Of a stretch of 64,000 bases of DNA, positions 47,895 to 59,786 are shown piece after piece. Made by a program: the position numbers and the translations under genes. Each line of letters begins with the position of its first letter. Position 1 is the stretch's first letter. The stretch comes from Plenodomus lindquistii (lineage: Eukaryota; Ascomycota; Dothideomycetes; Pleosporales; Leptosphaeriaceae): assembly GCA_025504975.1 (NCBI GenBank), contig JANUWI010000002.1:1364001-1428000 (forward strand), read 5' to 3'. The notes under the pieces were generated by a model. The model was not told where the DNA came from, did not search any database, and saw only the letters and a list, made by a program, of their open reading frames with translations.

Positions 47895-48748
47895 AGGGGA
47901 AGTAATCTGATATGAACAGGGTCAGCAGAGTCGCGATGATCGGAGAATGAAGTTGGGATCGCTGTACTGGTATGACGCAATGCGACGCGTCTCGGGTTTG
48001 ACGCTAACCGTTTTAGATGAGGGGTGCGGGGAAGGATGCGCGAAATCATGTGTTGAGGATGAAGCAAACACGACAGGTCGTCGCATTCTTTGGCCAAAAC
48101 TTATTTCTCAATCAATGTCTCCTGACAGACGTTCTGTTGATAAGGTCACACAGAGTTGATCTGTACTCTCCCGATACAGGTCGAAGGTACCAAGCCGTAT
48201 TTCCATCAGACTCGGACCAAATCTCACCAACTCACACTCTTTTTTCCCTTGAATCGCCTTAGAGGCGCAGCTAAACATACTAGATTTACCTCTTGATGTA
48301 GGTTGTCTTACAGCAACCTCAGAGTGCTCAAGTCTAGTGTTGGCAACGTTCAACTTTCATAGGTAAGTACACAATATAATATGATACCAATACATTTTAA
48401 TAATGCACCACAATCAGCTGGATCGGCATCTGACTGGCGATAAGCACATGGATCTGAGCGTGTTTATCGCAGCAAATGTATGTGTGTACCATGAGAGCGC
48501 GTAAGCTGACGTCACTGGGTGATGCGGAATTCTGATGGATGTCGACTTCACGAGCATCTATGAAGTGCAACTCTTGCACTTGACTTCAACACTCACTTGA
48601 TTTGTGAAATATTCGAACCTGGTTTTGCTGGCTTCGTTGTGCCTGAAAGCCTGGCTAGCAGCTTAGGCAGCGTATCTCATCTCTCCACAAATCCCCACAA
48701 CGTCACAGTCTCTGAAAAATACCACATCCGAGCTAAATTCTGAAACTC
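47895..48748. other. Intergenic, displaced upstream DNA
   Basis: Before the retrotransposon arrived this was contiguous with the DUF7726 gene's upstream region, so it probably contains that gene's original promoter. No gene was recognised. Composition returns to normal directly after the LTR. Confidence 0.45.
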
Positions 48749-51023
48749 ATGCTACTCAGGATGGAGAGGGTGTCCCACGCAGTCGAATCCCTCTTACGCT
48801 GCCCGTGCGGTGGTATCTACTTATTGCCTTGGCATATGACAAGTCGGGTCTCTGCAAAGAAGCCATTGCTTGACTTTCAGGACCTTGCCGTCGTGCGAAA
48901 GACGAGTTTGAAGAAACTTGCAGTAGCTGCTGCCCAAGGCTGTCCAGACTGCGCGCTGCCATAAGATGCCATTGTTACGTACAATGAGACTCTGCACACG
49001 ACAGCTGCATCAATCTGCGCGATCGATTACGGTGGCCGGGTTGGATTTGGCGGACTCAGGATACATCCGTTATACAAGTATCCTACTACTAATATCATCG
49101 ACCTGGAAGTCTGCCGAATAAATGGTAAGTTAGATCTATTTTAGATACTTGGTTCCTGCAGCAGTGCACAGAGATGCTTCGGTTGTTGCTACCAGAGCCG
49201 TAGTGCCCCCAAGTCACTTATCTTGTCCGAAATCGCTCATTACTGCCTGGGAAAATTGGAATTTCTCCTTGTCCTCTTGGAATACTTGTGGTACTCTGAC
49301 TATCATCAAAAGCTAGCGCATTGCGATATGTGTGTTTCGTGGGGCGAGTTTGCGTTAACGTGCGATTGATTGACACTTGGTAGAAGATCTCACAATTGCT
49401 CGACCTCCTTCACTGGAAGATCGACTCTGGAATACCAATGTGCGATGTTCCCCACCCGGAACAACTTGGTCTCAGGCAACCTCTCAACTGATTCAAGCCT
49501 GGATCAACCAATGCAAGGATGACCGTCCCAACTGTCCAAGTGCTATGAACAGCTTCCTGCCGAAGAGGGTTCTAGAGCTACATAACGATCATGTCTACCT
49601 ACGTGAGCTTTCCGGTGCACGTGCTACATACGCATGCCTGAGTCATTGTTGGGGACCAACTGGACCGACGCTTACTCTCAGGCGCGGAACACTAACGCAG
49701 TTGAAGACTGGTCTCCCACTCGCGACGCTACCCAAAACGTTCTCGGATTCGATTCTGGTATGCCGAGATCTCGGGATAGACTACATATGGATTGACGCTC
49801 TTTGTATGTCCGAAAACGAACTAGAATACCTTTGAGTATCCACTGATCAAATTGGATAGGCATACTACAAGACGATGCAGAGGATTGGGAAGAGGCTGTG
49901 ACGACCATGGCAGACATATACGAAAACGCTCATGTTACCATTGCAGCTACATATAGTCCGAATAGTGACTACGGGCTGTTCTCATCAAAACGGCCGCTGA
50001 CAACACGACTGCACAATCACCAGCATCTTGCAGTCAAGGCGTATCCTCCAAACTTCCCTACCCTACCCGGATGGACTGATGTTGCGGAATGGCCCTTACT
50101 TACCTGCGCTTGGGCATATCAAGAGCGTGTGTTATCTCCACGTACGGTCCACTTTGCACGTTGTCAGGTGTGCTTCGAATGCCGGTTCACACTTCTTATC
50201 TGAGGACAATCCAGACGACAAATTTGTTAGCATACTGAGGAAACTTCCCCTGACTAAGTGGAATGTAGACACAGGGCGCATGTGGCAATCCATGGTACTA
50301 GAATTTTCGCGTTTGAATCTAACGTACGAGAAAGACCGTTTACCGGCAATAGCGGCTATAGTACAACGAATAAGGCTATTTCGACTAAAAGGTGATGCAT
50401 ATATTGCTGGCATGTGGGAGAGTAGCGTCCTGGAAGACATATGTTGGTATATCGTCGAGCAGCCACGAGCGCGCCCGAACAGGCCTGTACCCTCATGGTC
50501 TTGGGCGTCAGCCGTAGGACCTCAATTCTGGCTCGGGTTAAACTGGTCGCTCATGTTCCAGGTGATCGCCACAAGATTCACTCTCACTGGGCCCATCGAT
50601 ATTGGCGCAGTCACCGATGCAAGTGTCATTCTCAAGGGACCGGTCAAGACTGTGACCTTGGACAGTACAGTCCTCTTGATATCTGATAAGAGAAAGCTAT
50701 CCAAGAAATTGTACAAGGTGTTTCTGTCCAGCCACTCGCATTTGCTGTACGCAGCAGATCATGGAAGCTTCTATCCAGACTTCGATTTTGGCAGTGCTGA
50801 GCCCCAATTCGGGAAATGTCAAATCATCACGGCACTATTTGTGGGCAAATTAGGATCGACATGGGCGGCAATGATCCTAAGGCCTACGGGGTCAAATTCT
50901 GATGAGTTCGAGAGGATTGGCATCATGTTCTTTGACTTAACGTGGCAACAATCAGAAAGGAAGGCCAAACCCTTTGCGGAGTTCGCTTCGTCATTACCAT
51001 CGACAACGGTCAAAATTAGGTGA
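48749..51023 (+). pseudogene. HET-domain (heterokaryon incompatibility) gene, disrupted
   Basis: Exons would be 48749-49124, 49384-49803 and 49860-51023. The HET domain is clear: ATYACLSHCWGPTGPTLTLR, then LPKTFSDSILVCRDLGIDYI, WIDALCILQDDAEDWEEAV across the second splice, and IYENAHVTIAATYS. CAWAYQERVLSPRTVHFARC follows and the C-part has PSWSWASAVGP. HET proteins trigger cell death after fusion of unlike hyphae. Two defects are visible. An in-frame TAA at 48962-48964 interrupts CPDCALP|DAIVTYNETLHT, with clear coding sequence after it. A one-base frame change near 50180-50200 separates CQVCFECR from SHFLSEDNPDD; I found no intron of acceptable length and phase there. The 259-base first intron (49125-49383) is long but joins CRIN to EDLTIARPPS in frame. 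Confidence 0.8.
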
Positions 51024-51204
51024 CAAGAGCGGAGTTTGTACACGTTCCATCCTGCGCTTCGTCCCGTTTTCTTTGTGACATTGCACCTTCACCTACAACG
51101 GAGAACAAGTACCGCAACCACAACCATGTATATACTCTGAGAGAACACCTCACCCCAAACCCCCTTCGACTCCGTAATCCCTCCCTCCCACCCACCCACT
51201 AAAA

Positions 51205-51782
51205 TTAAAAAACCCACGGGCTCCTTCCAAAATGAACATCAGATTCTGCACTTATGCTTTCACCCTCAAGATACGCGTCCAGGTCAAAATCCATATCCAT
51301 GGCCAAATCCCAGCCTTCCAAAGCACACGGTGCATCAACCTCACCAAGCTCCCGATTCAACTCCAGGTCCTGCAAATCAAGCTCAGCGTCATCGCCTGGC
51401 CCCGTACCTATTTGCAGCCGTCGACCCGTAACATCATCAGCGCCCTCGCCCCTTCCGTGAGCTCTACATGCAAAAGGTCCGCCGCTGGGATTGAGATTGA
51501 TGTCTCTGCGGTGCTCTTCTCGGTAGACATCTTTGAGAATTTGTCGCGTCTGCGTGATGCTTTGCTTCGCTGCGCCTAGAACTATTTGCTTGGAGTCGTC
51601 GTCGGCTGGCATAGCATTGATGCGGGCGAGTGCGCAGGCAAGGATGACAGCACCTTTTGCATTCGTCTTGCCGCGGCCGAGACGGGATATTGCCGTCCTA
51701 TGTGTGGGGTCCAGTGCGCCCCGTAAGACTTTTATATCGATTGAAAATGCGGGTAAAGGGGTTGATTATTGTGTTCTTTGGT
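51205..51782 (-). CDS. Hypothetical protein (3' portion; start not located)
   Basis: A minus-strand frame is open from a stop near 51783 down to 51205. It includes VLRGALDPTHRTAISRLGRG, then GAVILACALARINAMPADD and AAKQSITQTRQILKDVYREE, and ends with an acidic stretch (MDFDLDAYLEGESISAESD). There is an ATG at 51612 (135 codons), but protein-like sequence extends upstream of it, so the start is probably in an exon I cannot place beyond 51783. I do not recognise the family. It converges with the HET gene. Confidence 0.45.
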
Positions 51783-52080
51783 CTGCGCTCGAAGCTCAGA
51801 ATACACCGTTGACAGTGCAAACAGCATGATTGACTTGAAGAATCCGACACATTTGTATGTCAGACGCGTCTAGTCGTCTTGCTCGCCGGACTGTACTGAA
51901 GTCGCAGGAGCAAAGATGGCGAGAGAGTTGTCCGGGCAGACTTGACACTAATAGTAGTGTAGATAACGAAAAGCTTCTATGAAGCATGGGACGGTGCAGA
52001 CACAGAATGAAGCGTCGTGTCAGGGAGTCTAAAAGCTTGATCATGAATATAAGATTAACTGCGTAATGCTCGATCGAGGC

Positions 52081-53231
52081 CTACACATCAACCTCAACGA
52101 TCTTGACTTCTGGACCCTCAATCTTCTTGACCTTTCGGCCTTCCCACCACGACATGATGCCTGCGAACATTGCTACGCCACAGCCTAGTGCGATGAACAA
52201 ACCTAAAGAGACGTAGTTAGTATCTGCCTTGACGCCACCGATTTTGAAGATAGATACTTACCAGTAGCCCACGATGGCCTATCAAAACGATCGTAGCCCC
52301 ACATAAAATAGCAAAGCACCGCCTGCAACAGCGTATTCAAGACCATCATGTCGACTGTAAACGCCAGCTTCCATATTGGCGTCGGCGGTGCTCGTTCTCC
52401 AGTGAAGGTCGTAATCACCGGCAGCGCATCCGCATACTCGGCGGAAGGGCGAAACCACGCCTTATTCTGTACAGTCAAGCGATGCATTGCAGCGTGATCA
52501 TGGAAATGAACGACACGAACTAGCCAGTAAAAGTCGCGGAAGCGCCATGGTGCTAGCCCGAATCCAGTGACGCAGAAGAGTGCGTTGAGAATCTGACTGC
52601 AGATTTCTAGCCAAATTTTGCGTGGAGAATAGTCGTCGTCTGCTGAGGGGTGGTTCATGGCTGGTGCTGCTTTGAGGAGTAGGAAGAAGAGCATGGCGCC
52701 CCATGCCTGTGAAATGGATAGCCTGATTAGTAGGCGCAAAATGACATGCAAAGAGAGGCTACTCACAACAATGTTGAGGCCATAGATGGTGATCAAGAAG
52801 CCAGTCGGGGTAATGAAGAACTTCCAGAAAGCCTTAAGACCATTCACGATAGCAGGCCCCCACTTTTCTTTGACATCAGACTTATGCTTTTCGTGCAACG
52901 AACACATATGCGCTCTGTGAGGATGCCTGGGCGGTGTACCAGATGATTCAGAGTCGCCCAGGGTTGTTGTCATTTCAATTTTCGTGTTTGTCTTGGCCAG
53001 CACAAGACCCCCAGCATCATCTGGTTTTGCGATTCTTGCAGAGTGGCCGTGGGCATCAAATGTGATGTTTGCACCTCCAGATTCTGGCTCGCGAAGTTCT
53101 GTAAGATTGGGCGCCTGTGCAATTGCAGTTGCTGTCGCTTGCCACATCCCAAGTTGAGGCGCCGCATTCATCATGGATACAGAGGCCTTGCGTGCCCGGC
53201 CAACAAGGCCGGTGGGCTCTTCTTGCGCCAT
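52081..53231 (-). CDS. DUF2985-family membrane protein
   Basis: Exons 53231-52767, 52706-52262 and 52202-52081 encode 343 residues. After an N-terminal cytosolic part (HMCSLHEKHKSDVKEKWG), the first span reads FFITPTGFLITIYGLNIV and the second AWGAMLFFLLLKAAPAM. The diagnostic block PRKIWLEICSQILNALFCVT then GFGLAPWRFRDFYWLVR follows, with two more spans (MMVLNTLLQAVLCYFMWGYD; LFIALGCGVAMFAGIMSWW) and a charged tail. DUF2985 proteins are fungal multi-pass membrane proteins without a known activity. The first intron is a multiple of three bases, so retention would not shift frame but would insert about 20 residues. ATG 53231 was preferred over 53324 because the intervening residues look like leader. 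Confidence 0.85.
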
Positions 53232-54372
53232 GGTGTCGTCTGAAACCCCAAATTGGGGGAGAGTGTCGAATTGGCGCGAGAAATGAGTTGAATGTGTGCG
53301 GCGACACGTAAGGAAGGGTGACAACGGTACAGATGATGGAGTTGGAGTGCAAGGACCACAAAGATACAGAATTTCTGGAATCGTGGCACGCTTATCCAGG
53401 GCGGAATATCCGCCGGTGCTGGCGCCATGTGATCTGCAGCCCTACAGACGAATAAGGCAGGATACGCGTGAACAGTAACGCCGGATGGAGTGTCTAAGTG
53501 TAAGCGTCAAAGAAGTCTTGGTCGATCACAAGTCCGCTCTCATGCAGCGACTCGGACATCCGAATCTCGCTGGTGCGGCAAGAGGTGTAGTATCATTCAG
53601 CGCAATCTCGTAGGCGGGCAAGCTGTACTGTGCGCCATGTTCTCGTCTTCAATTCAGCACAAAGTTGTGTGAAGTCGACGAATAAAGGACTCAGCTATGT
53701 ACACCAAGTCTGGGTATTTTGTGGGTCTTTTCACCTCTCACTTGCCTAACCGGCCGTTGGTCGCGCCCATGGCAAGCATGGGCATTAGCCTGACTACGAC
53801 GACCCACCTACCCCAGCCCTCGTTCGTCTCTTATCGTTTCGTATTCACAAAGGCACAGGATAGCGCGTTTATTAGCTTCCAATGTATGATTCAAGAGCAA
53901 GAATATTGATGAAAGGCTTTTGCTTACAACAAGTGACTGGGTAGTCATCGGCGCGGAACCGGACGGATGACAAACTGCACCACTCGCTTATACACATGTA
54001 ATCATTTGACCTCGCAGTGCTAGCTACACCTTTAGCTATGCACTTCCCACCCACCTAGATATTCCATCCTTTCACGAGCGCCCCCAGAAATCATCGACGC
54101 CAAGTGACCAGCCACAAGTCCATCTCATTCCTCGGTCCTACTAGTCTAATCGATCTTGTACGGGAGCTTGGACGCTCTAAGAAAGCCACTCCGGAAGCAG
54201 GTCCGTTTCGCGCGAGACGCGATCAAGTCGTGATGCACCAAAGGTCCGCGTTAGAACATCTACCGCACGAAAGCAATCATTGACAACAACACCAACGACT
54301 TCTTCCAACCTCGCAAATCCTGCCGGCGCCATCAACACACACGCTCATTCGAGCATTCACTTTGCGCCCGCC
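53232..54372. promoter_or_regulatory. Divergent region between DUF2985 and glucosyltransferase genes
   Basis: About 1.1 kb. The frame of the glucosyltransferase stays open from about 54178 to its first good ATG at 54373 without an ATG, so an upstream first exon may lie here. No other gene was seen. Confidence 0.4.
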
Positions 54373-57219
54373 ATGCTACACGGCGCACCCACACAGCAAG
54401 AAGACGGTCAACTACGCGATAAAAAGTCAAAATGCCTTGGCAAGGTGACTTCTTTTGGGCAGATAGCAGTAAAATTCCATTCGAATCCGAAGAAGCTGGA
54501 GCACTGGTTTCAGCAGGCGCAACAGAATCTGCTGAACAACAAGAGTGCGAGGTCGTCAACCGATAATAGTACGCTTGTGGGGACGAGGTCACATTTGCCA
54601 ACTCCTCGACTGCATATTGCTATTCATATCTGTGGCTCAAGAGGCGACGTGCAGCCTTTTATTCCCATTGCGAGAATACTCCAGGCAGAGCCGTATAATC
54701 ACCGAGTGCGGATATGTACGCATCCTGCGTTCAAGGACTTTGTGGTAAGAGAAACGACTGCGAAGTTGTAAATGCTGGTGATACATTCATACACGTGCAA
54801 CGGCTAATTCCTTGATGTAGGAAGGTAACGGGGTAGAATTCTTCTCCATAGGCGGCGACCCAGAAGCCCTCATGGCCGTACGCAAAACCCCCCTCTCTCA
54901 TCTACCCACACTACACATAACTAACCACCCCCACCCACACAGTACATGGTCAAAAATCCAGGTCTACTACCTAGCATGGAATCCGTCAAAGCAGGCGACA
55001 TCGCCAAACGGCGCAAAGAAATGGCTCAAATGTTCTCAGGCACATGGCGCTCCTGCATCGAAGCCGGCAACGGCATGAGTAGCACTCCCCTCTCCGCCAT
55101 CCACATCGACAACCCAACCGACCTCTTCATGGCCGACGTCATCATAGCCAACCCACCATCCATGGGCCACATCCACTGTGCCGAGAAACTAGGGATCCCG
55201 TTACACATGGTGTTTACCATGCCGTGGTCCCCGACAAAAGCGTTCCACCACCCGCTCGCGGCCATGGAGTATGGGGATGTAGACCGCAGTGTTGCGAATT
55301 ATTTCAGCTTTGCGATGATGGAGTTGTTGACGTGGCAGGGGTTGGGCGATTTAATTAACAAGTTTAGGACGCAAACGCTAAATTTGGATCCGATTAGTCC
55401 AATGTGGGGGTTCCAGCTGTTGCAGAGACTCAAGGTGCCGTATTCGTATCTCTGGAGTCAGACGCTTATCCCCAAGCCAGAGGATTGGCCGAGCCATATT
55501 AGTGTGACGGGTTTTTCGTTTTTAAAAGCAGCGCAGAATTATACTCCGCCGCGGGATTTGGTGCAGTTTTTGGAGTCGGGCCCGCCACCGGTGTATATTG
55601 GGTTTGGCAGCATTGTGGTGGATAAGCCGAATGAGTTGACGAAGATGCTGTTTGAGGCGGTGGAGAAGGCGGGCGTAAGGGCCATTATATCAAAGGGGTG
55701 GGGAGGCTTTGGAGCAGACCAGGTACCGGATAACATCTACTTCATCGGCAACTGCCCGCACGACTGGCTCTTTCAGCGCGTATCCTGTGTTGTTCACCAC
55801 GGCGGCGCCGGTACAACAGCAGCGGGCATCGCGCTCGGTAAACCCACAGTTGTTGTCCCTTTCTTCGGCGACCAGCCCTTCTGGGGCCAAATGATCGCCC
55901 GCGCAGGCGCAGGCCCCAAACCCGTTCCTTACAAACTCATGACGGCAGACAGTCTCGCAGAAAGCATCACCTTCGCGCTCAAAGACAAAGTCCGAATAGC
56001 ATGCGAGAAAATGGCAGCGGATATTGCCTCTGAAGACGGCGCAACGGAGACTGTCCACGCGATCGAAAGCAACCTGAAAATAGACGACATGAGATGCCAT
56101 GTCTGTCCTGAGCGTCAAGCGGTATGGCTGGATAAGAAAACCGGCACTCACCTGAGCGGTATGGCTGTCTGCCTGCTGACTGAAAGAGGACTCGTCCATC
56201 CCCGACGCGTGCGCCTGCTACGCCACAAGGAGTGGTACGTCCACGAAGGCGCAGAAGGCCCAGCAATCGGCGCCATGGCCGCCGTTGGCGGGACATTCGC
56301 CTCTGTGGGAACCGCAACATCGGATTACACAGAGCGGCTCCGCAGACCCATAGTCCCCACCGTGGAGACTGCGCAGCGTGCGCTGAACGAAAGGGAAGCA
56401 GAGACTAAAGAGGAGATTGGGAAAAAGGTGCCCAGCTCTACACAACTCGAGGCTATAGCGTGGCGCATGGCGATGAAGACGTATGCAGCGGAGATTCGCG
56501 ACAATTTTGATAAGCCGAGTGTGAATCCAAAGTTGGCACGCATACAAGCAAAGTGTGCGGAGACCAAGACGAAGACGGGAAGGGCGCATCAGATTGTGAG
56601 TGCGACGGCGCACTATGGGGTGGATCTGACCAAGGCGGGACTTGGAGGTACGTTGGTGTCGAGATGTACTGTTGATGTGATCCGAAAACTGACAATGTGG
56701 AAAGCACCCGTTAGTTTCTTTTACAATGTGGCAAATGGATTTCGAAATAGCCCTTCGTATGTTCTTACGAATGAAGTGCATCGTAGACGAGATGAGATTA
56801 CAGGTTTGGGCACTGGACTTACTGTTGCGGGCAAGGTACGTCCTTATTCCTTTCGCTCACCTCGATTGTCTTCGACTGACATTTGTCAGGAATTCGTCCT
56901 TGGTTTCTACGAAGCCTTCGCCGGCGTGGTTCGCCACCCCTACGTCGCCGCGCAACAGGAGGGTGTGATTGGTGTGCCTAAAGGTATCGGTAGAGGCTTC
57001 TGGGGGTTCGGATGTCATATTCTAGCTAGCCTCTTTGCGATACCTGGGTATACGTTCAAAGGAATCGAAGCAGCGTTGAGGAAGCACCAGACGACGAGTC
57101 TCCAGGCCGAACTTTATCTCATTCGCTTACGACAAGCGATCCATGATCTGGAACAGACGAGTGAGGAAGAGCGATTGGAGGTCGTGGAGACGTGGAAGAG
57201 GTTGCAGGATCTAGAGTAG
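54373..57219 (+). CDS. Sterol 3-beta-glucosyltransferase-like UDP-glycosyltransferase (GT1)
   Basis: Exons 54373-54744, 54821-54877, 54943-56647, 56705-56835 and 56890-57219 encode about 864 residues. The N-terminal acceptor domain begins HIAIHICGSRGDVQPFIPIA, typical of sterol glucosyltransferases. It continues with EGNGVEFFSIGGDPEALMA and DVIIANPPSMGHIHCAEKLG. The donor domain has VYIGFGSIVV and the PSPG-like box (CPHDWLFQRVSCVVHHGGAG, then FGDQPFWG). These enzymes glucosylate ergosterol or related lipids from UDP-glucose. It lacks the PH/GRAM domains of Atg26. The C-terminal ~350 residues are found in this fungal subfamily and include a glycine-rich hydrophobic segment (GRGFWGFGCHILASLFAIPG). 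Introns 56648-56704 and 56836-56889 are multiples of three and read through; they were called from good donors and branch sites. Upstream coding sequence before 54373 is possible. Confidence 0.88.
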
Positions 57220-57535
57220 GGTGGAGAGGGTTGAAATCGAGACGAAGAAGTGCGATTCGATTCTGTGTGATGTATGTATACCCGGTAGATGTTTTATGTA
57301 ATTAGACGGGCCAGTGTGTAAGATATGAGAGATCATTGGAAACTGGACTGAAGTGTGGAGAAATGTATGATGGATTCAAGTTGAGTAGTATACTGAAAAT
57401 TGCCAAACGCCTCCAATGCTGTGTGGATAAAACGCTAAAAGAAAAGAAGAAGCGTGCTAAATACGCAGGCTATCCAAACTGCTGGAAAGGACTGCACCGC
57501 CAAAAGGATCGCTAAGAATTGATAAAGAGAAGCTC
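57220..57535. other. Convergent 3' intergenic region
   Basis: 316 bases hold the 3' regions of the glucosyltransferase and Cdt1-like genes. No open frame of note. Confidence 0.4.
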
Positions 57536-58648
57536 TTACGCACCAAGTGCAACGAGTCTACTTTTGATATCCGACGGCCTCAGTGCCTGGTTGACAACAA
57601 CACTAGAAATAGTCCCCATGTTGACCACAGACACATATCCTGGCGCGACTTCATTCGCCAAAACTTCTACGCACTTCATCGCTTCCTCTTTTGAAATTGG
57701 CGTCCGTATCGAGCCCTGTAGTTGCTGGAGCATTGTAGTTGTGGAGAATGAAACGCGCATGCCGGGGCGATTTGCGCAGAGTAGAGACAAAACGCCCAAA
57801 ACTTCTGGGGTACGTTGGAGAGCAGCTTTGCGTGCAAGTTCTGCGGGTGTGGGTGCGGAAGGGCCAATTTTGGCAGCTTCTTGCTTTGCGAGGATGCGGT
57901 CGAGGAGATTCGTTTTACGCACTGCTGCGAATTCGGTGATTTTGGCTTGAACGGGCTGGTTCGAGATCGCTGGCTCGTTCTCCTTGCCTAGGGACGGTCT
58001 AGTCTTCTTCTGCGCACGGCCTTGTTGTACGCTCTCCTTGAATTCACGGAGTCGCTTACGGCCTTTTTCTTGCGCTGGTGCAAGCGCTGTGAGCGATTCG
58101 CATGCTGTGACGTCTGCGAGGGGGAGCTGGGAGATGAAGTCGGACATGGCATTTTCGTCGAGGAAGGTCTCTATGCGCGTTTGCTTGATGTCGGCCTTCT
58201 TCGGTCTTCCACGGCCGCGCTTTGGCACCGCGATCGGGCGAGTGGCCATGTTTTGTGAGATGCGCCATTGTTGCCACAAGCTATCCAGACCCTCCTTGAA
58301 CATGTCCTGAAGTGCCTCCTCGTTCATGTGCGTCATTCCATTCATGAGTGGGCTTTCGTCCTTGATCTCGATGCAGATCTTGCCGCGGCCATAGTCGGAG
58401 AGGTAGTAAGGGTTGTGCGGTCCCGAGGGTCCGTGGTCGAGAATGCCAATAAGGAGCCGAACATCGTCAACAGTGACCTTCCGTTGTCTCCAGACCAATG
58501 TAGTCGATGCAGTCAGGTCTCGTAAGTCGGCTGGTGTCGATGTGCCATTGTGCGCGTAATGCAGTGATAGCGCAGTGAGAAAGGATGAATGTAGTGCGAG
58601 AAGACTGACGAGCTCGGCCGGGAGCTGTGCAGGAGCAATAGGCGACAT
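57536..58648 (-). CDS. Cdt1-like DNA replication licensing factor
   Basis: A single exon of 370 residues; ATG 58648 was chosen over 58690. Cdt1 loads the MCM helicase at origins in G1. Residues ~45-75 read STTLVWRQRKVTVDDVRLLI, and the C-terminal ~100 residues hold a winged-helix-like domain (ARKAALQRTPEVLGVLSLL; MLQQLQGSIRTPISKEEAMK; YVSVVNMGTISSVVV), matching Cdt1 C-terminal MCM-binding regions in recalled fungal proteins. The middle is basic and disordered with an AT-hook (KRGRGRPKK, ~143-151), a QTRIETFL PCNA-binding-like motif (156-163), a KEN sequence (222-224) and QAKITEFAAVRK (234-245), close to the PCNA-dependent degron pattern. These motifs suggest cell-cycle-timed destruction; that part is inference. 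It converges with the glucosyltransferase gene. Confidence 0.78.
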   Translation of the reverse strand: MSPIAPAQLPAELVSLLALHSSFLTALSLHYAHNGTSTPADLRDLTASTTLVWRQRKVTVDDVRLLIGILDHGPSGPHNPYYLSDYGRGKICIEIKDESPLMNGMTHMNEEALQDMFKEGLDSLWQQWRISQNMATRPIAVPKRGRGRPKKADIKQTRIETFLDENAMSDFISQLPLADVTACESLTALAPAQEKGRKRLREFKESVQQGRAQKKTRPSLGKENEPAISNQPVQAKITEFAAVRKTNLLDRILAKQEAAKIGPSAPTPAELARKAALQRTPEVLGVLSLLCANRPGMRVSFSTTTMLQQLQGSIRTPISKEEAMKCVEVLANEVAPGYVSVVNMGTISSVVVNQALRPSDIKSRLVALGA

Positions 58649-59236
58649 GGCGGGTGATGATATTACAATGGATACGGTGTTGAGATACATGAATCAATGG
58701 CGAAGAGTAATGGGTTGCTGAGAAATGGTGCAATGAGGGTGAGGAAGAGGTGACTGCACTGTTTAAGGGCCGTGGGGTTGGCATCTGAAAGGGAAATGAC
58801 GACCGACGCGTTTTCCGCGTTCGCGTCGCGTTGAGCCCTGTGCGCGTCTTGCACCAATCAGCGCACAGCATTCGAGGCACCGATCACTTTTCGCGACATG
58901 CACGTAAGATGGATCTGGCAGAATTCTTTCACATGAAAAGAACTTTGGAAATACATCTTCGCGGGTCCTGACTGACATGCACCACATGTTCTCATCCCAC
59001 ACCGGCTGTGTGTGACAGTACCGACGCGGTAACTGCACGCACATGCGAAGCTCACATTTAGCAAGCAAAGTCCAAATTCTCGAGATCATTAATGTACGTT
59101 GTCATTATCCTCCTGAGATGAGAAGACTTGCGCCCAGTACTCCAATGCTCGAAGCATATGCAAAGCTCTCAATGGCTATCAAGCCTCCAATGTTTTACAT
59201 GATACAATGTTGTGCGCTGCAAGACACCTCCAATGC
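58649..59236. promoter_or_regulatory. Upstream region of the Cdt1-like gene
   Basis: These 588 bases carry the Cdt1-like promoter and the 3' region of the next minus-strand gene. ACGCGTTTTCCGCG at 58807-58820 begins with ACGCGT, the core of MBF/MluI cell-cycle boxes that drive G1/S genes in yeasts. It lies about 160 bases upstream of the Cdt1-like ATG. Confidence 0.45.
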
Positions 59237-59786
59237 TTACTTTCCGCCGAACAGACCACCGAGCCAGCTCTGTGTCTTTGCGGCCTTCTCCTCGACAACG
59301 GCATCGAACTTGTTGGCGGCAGCGTTGACCTGCTTGCCAGTCTCGCGGTACTCCTTCTCGGCTTGGGCCTTGGCCTCTTCGAACTTCCTCTTTGCCTCTG
59401 CGCTGTAGGCGTCAAACTTTTGCGCTGCCTTCTCGGCTTCTGCGTTTGCCTTGCTGGCCTGGGGAAGTTAGGATAGCATCGAAGGGTGGCCGGGAGATGA
59501 GTTCAACGTACGTATTCTGAGGCAGTCGCGCGCACTTGCTCGTAGCCCTCCTCGGCAGCCTTCTTAGCCTCCTTGTCCTGGCCCGGGTAATCACCCTTCA
59601 GCTTGCGGGCGGCATAGGCAGCATCGTCTGTTCAAGTCAGTGACAGATTCGAGTCATGGTGGAGGGGGAAGCCATACGTTCGGCCTTCTTCTCGGCGAGC
59701 TTGGGGTCACCTCCCGCGTTATAGAGGTAGTATGTGATTCCACCAACAGCGGCAACACCACCGAATGTAGCGACTCTGCGGGACAT
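59237..59786 (-). CDS. Calcofluor-white-hypersensitivity-type small membrane protein
   Basis: Exons 59786-59678, 59627-59512 and 59458-59237 encode 148 residues. The N-terminus MSRRVATFGGVAAVGGITYY forms one short hydrophobic span after a basic start, consistent with a mitochondrial or membrane anchor. YNAGGDPKLAEKKAEHDAAY follows, and the rest is a long charged helix rich in Ala, Lys and Glu (KAAQKFDAYSAEAKRKFEEA). It ends TQSWLGGLFGGK. Fungal homologues are annotated after a calcofluor white hypersensitive phenotype, implying a cell-wall link. The late-embryogenesis-like helical repeat character suggests a structural or protective role. The biochemical function is unknown. Confidence 0.82.

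Noticed and set aside
58056..58310. Frames opposite the Cdt1-like gene
   Set aside because: Antisense shadows of a single-exon coding region.
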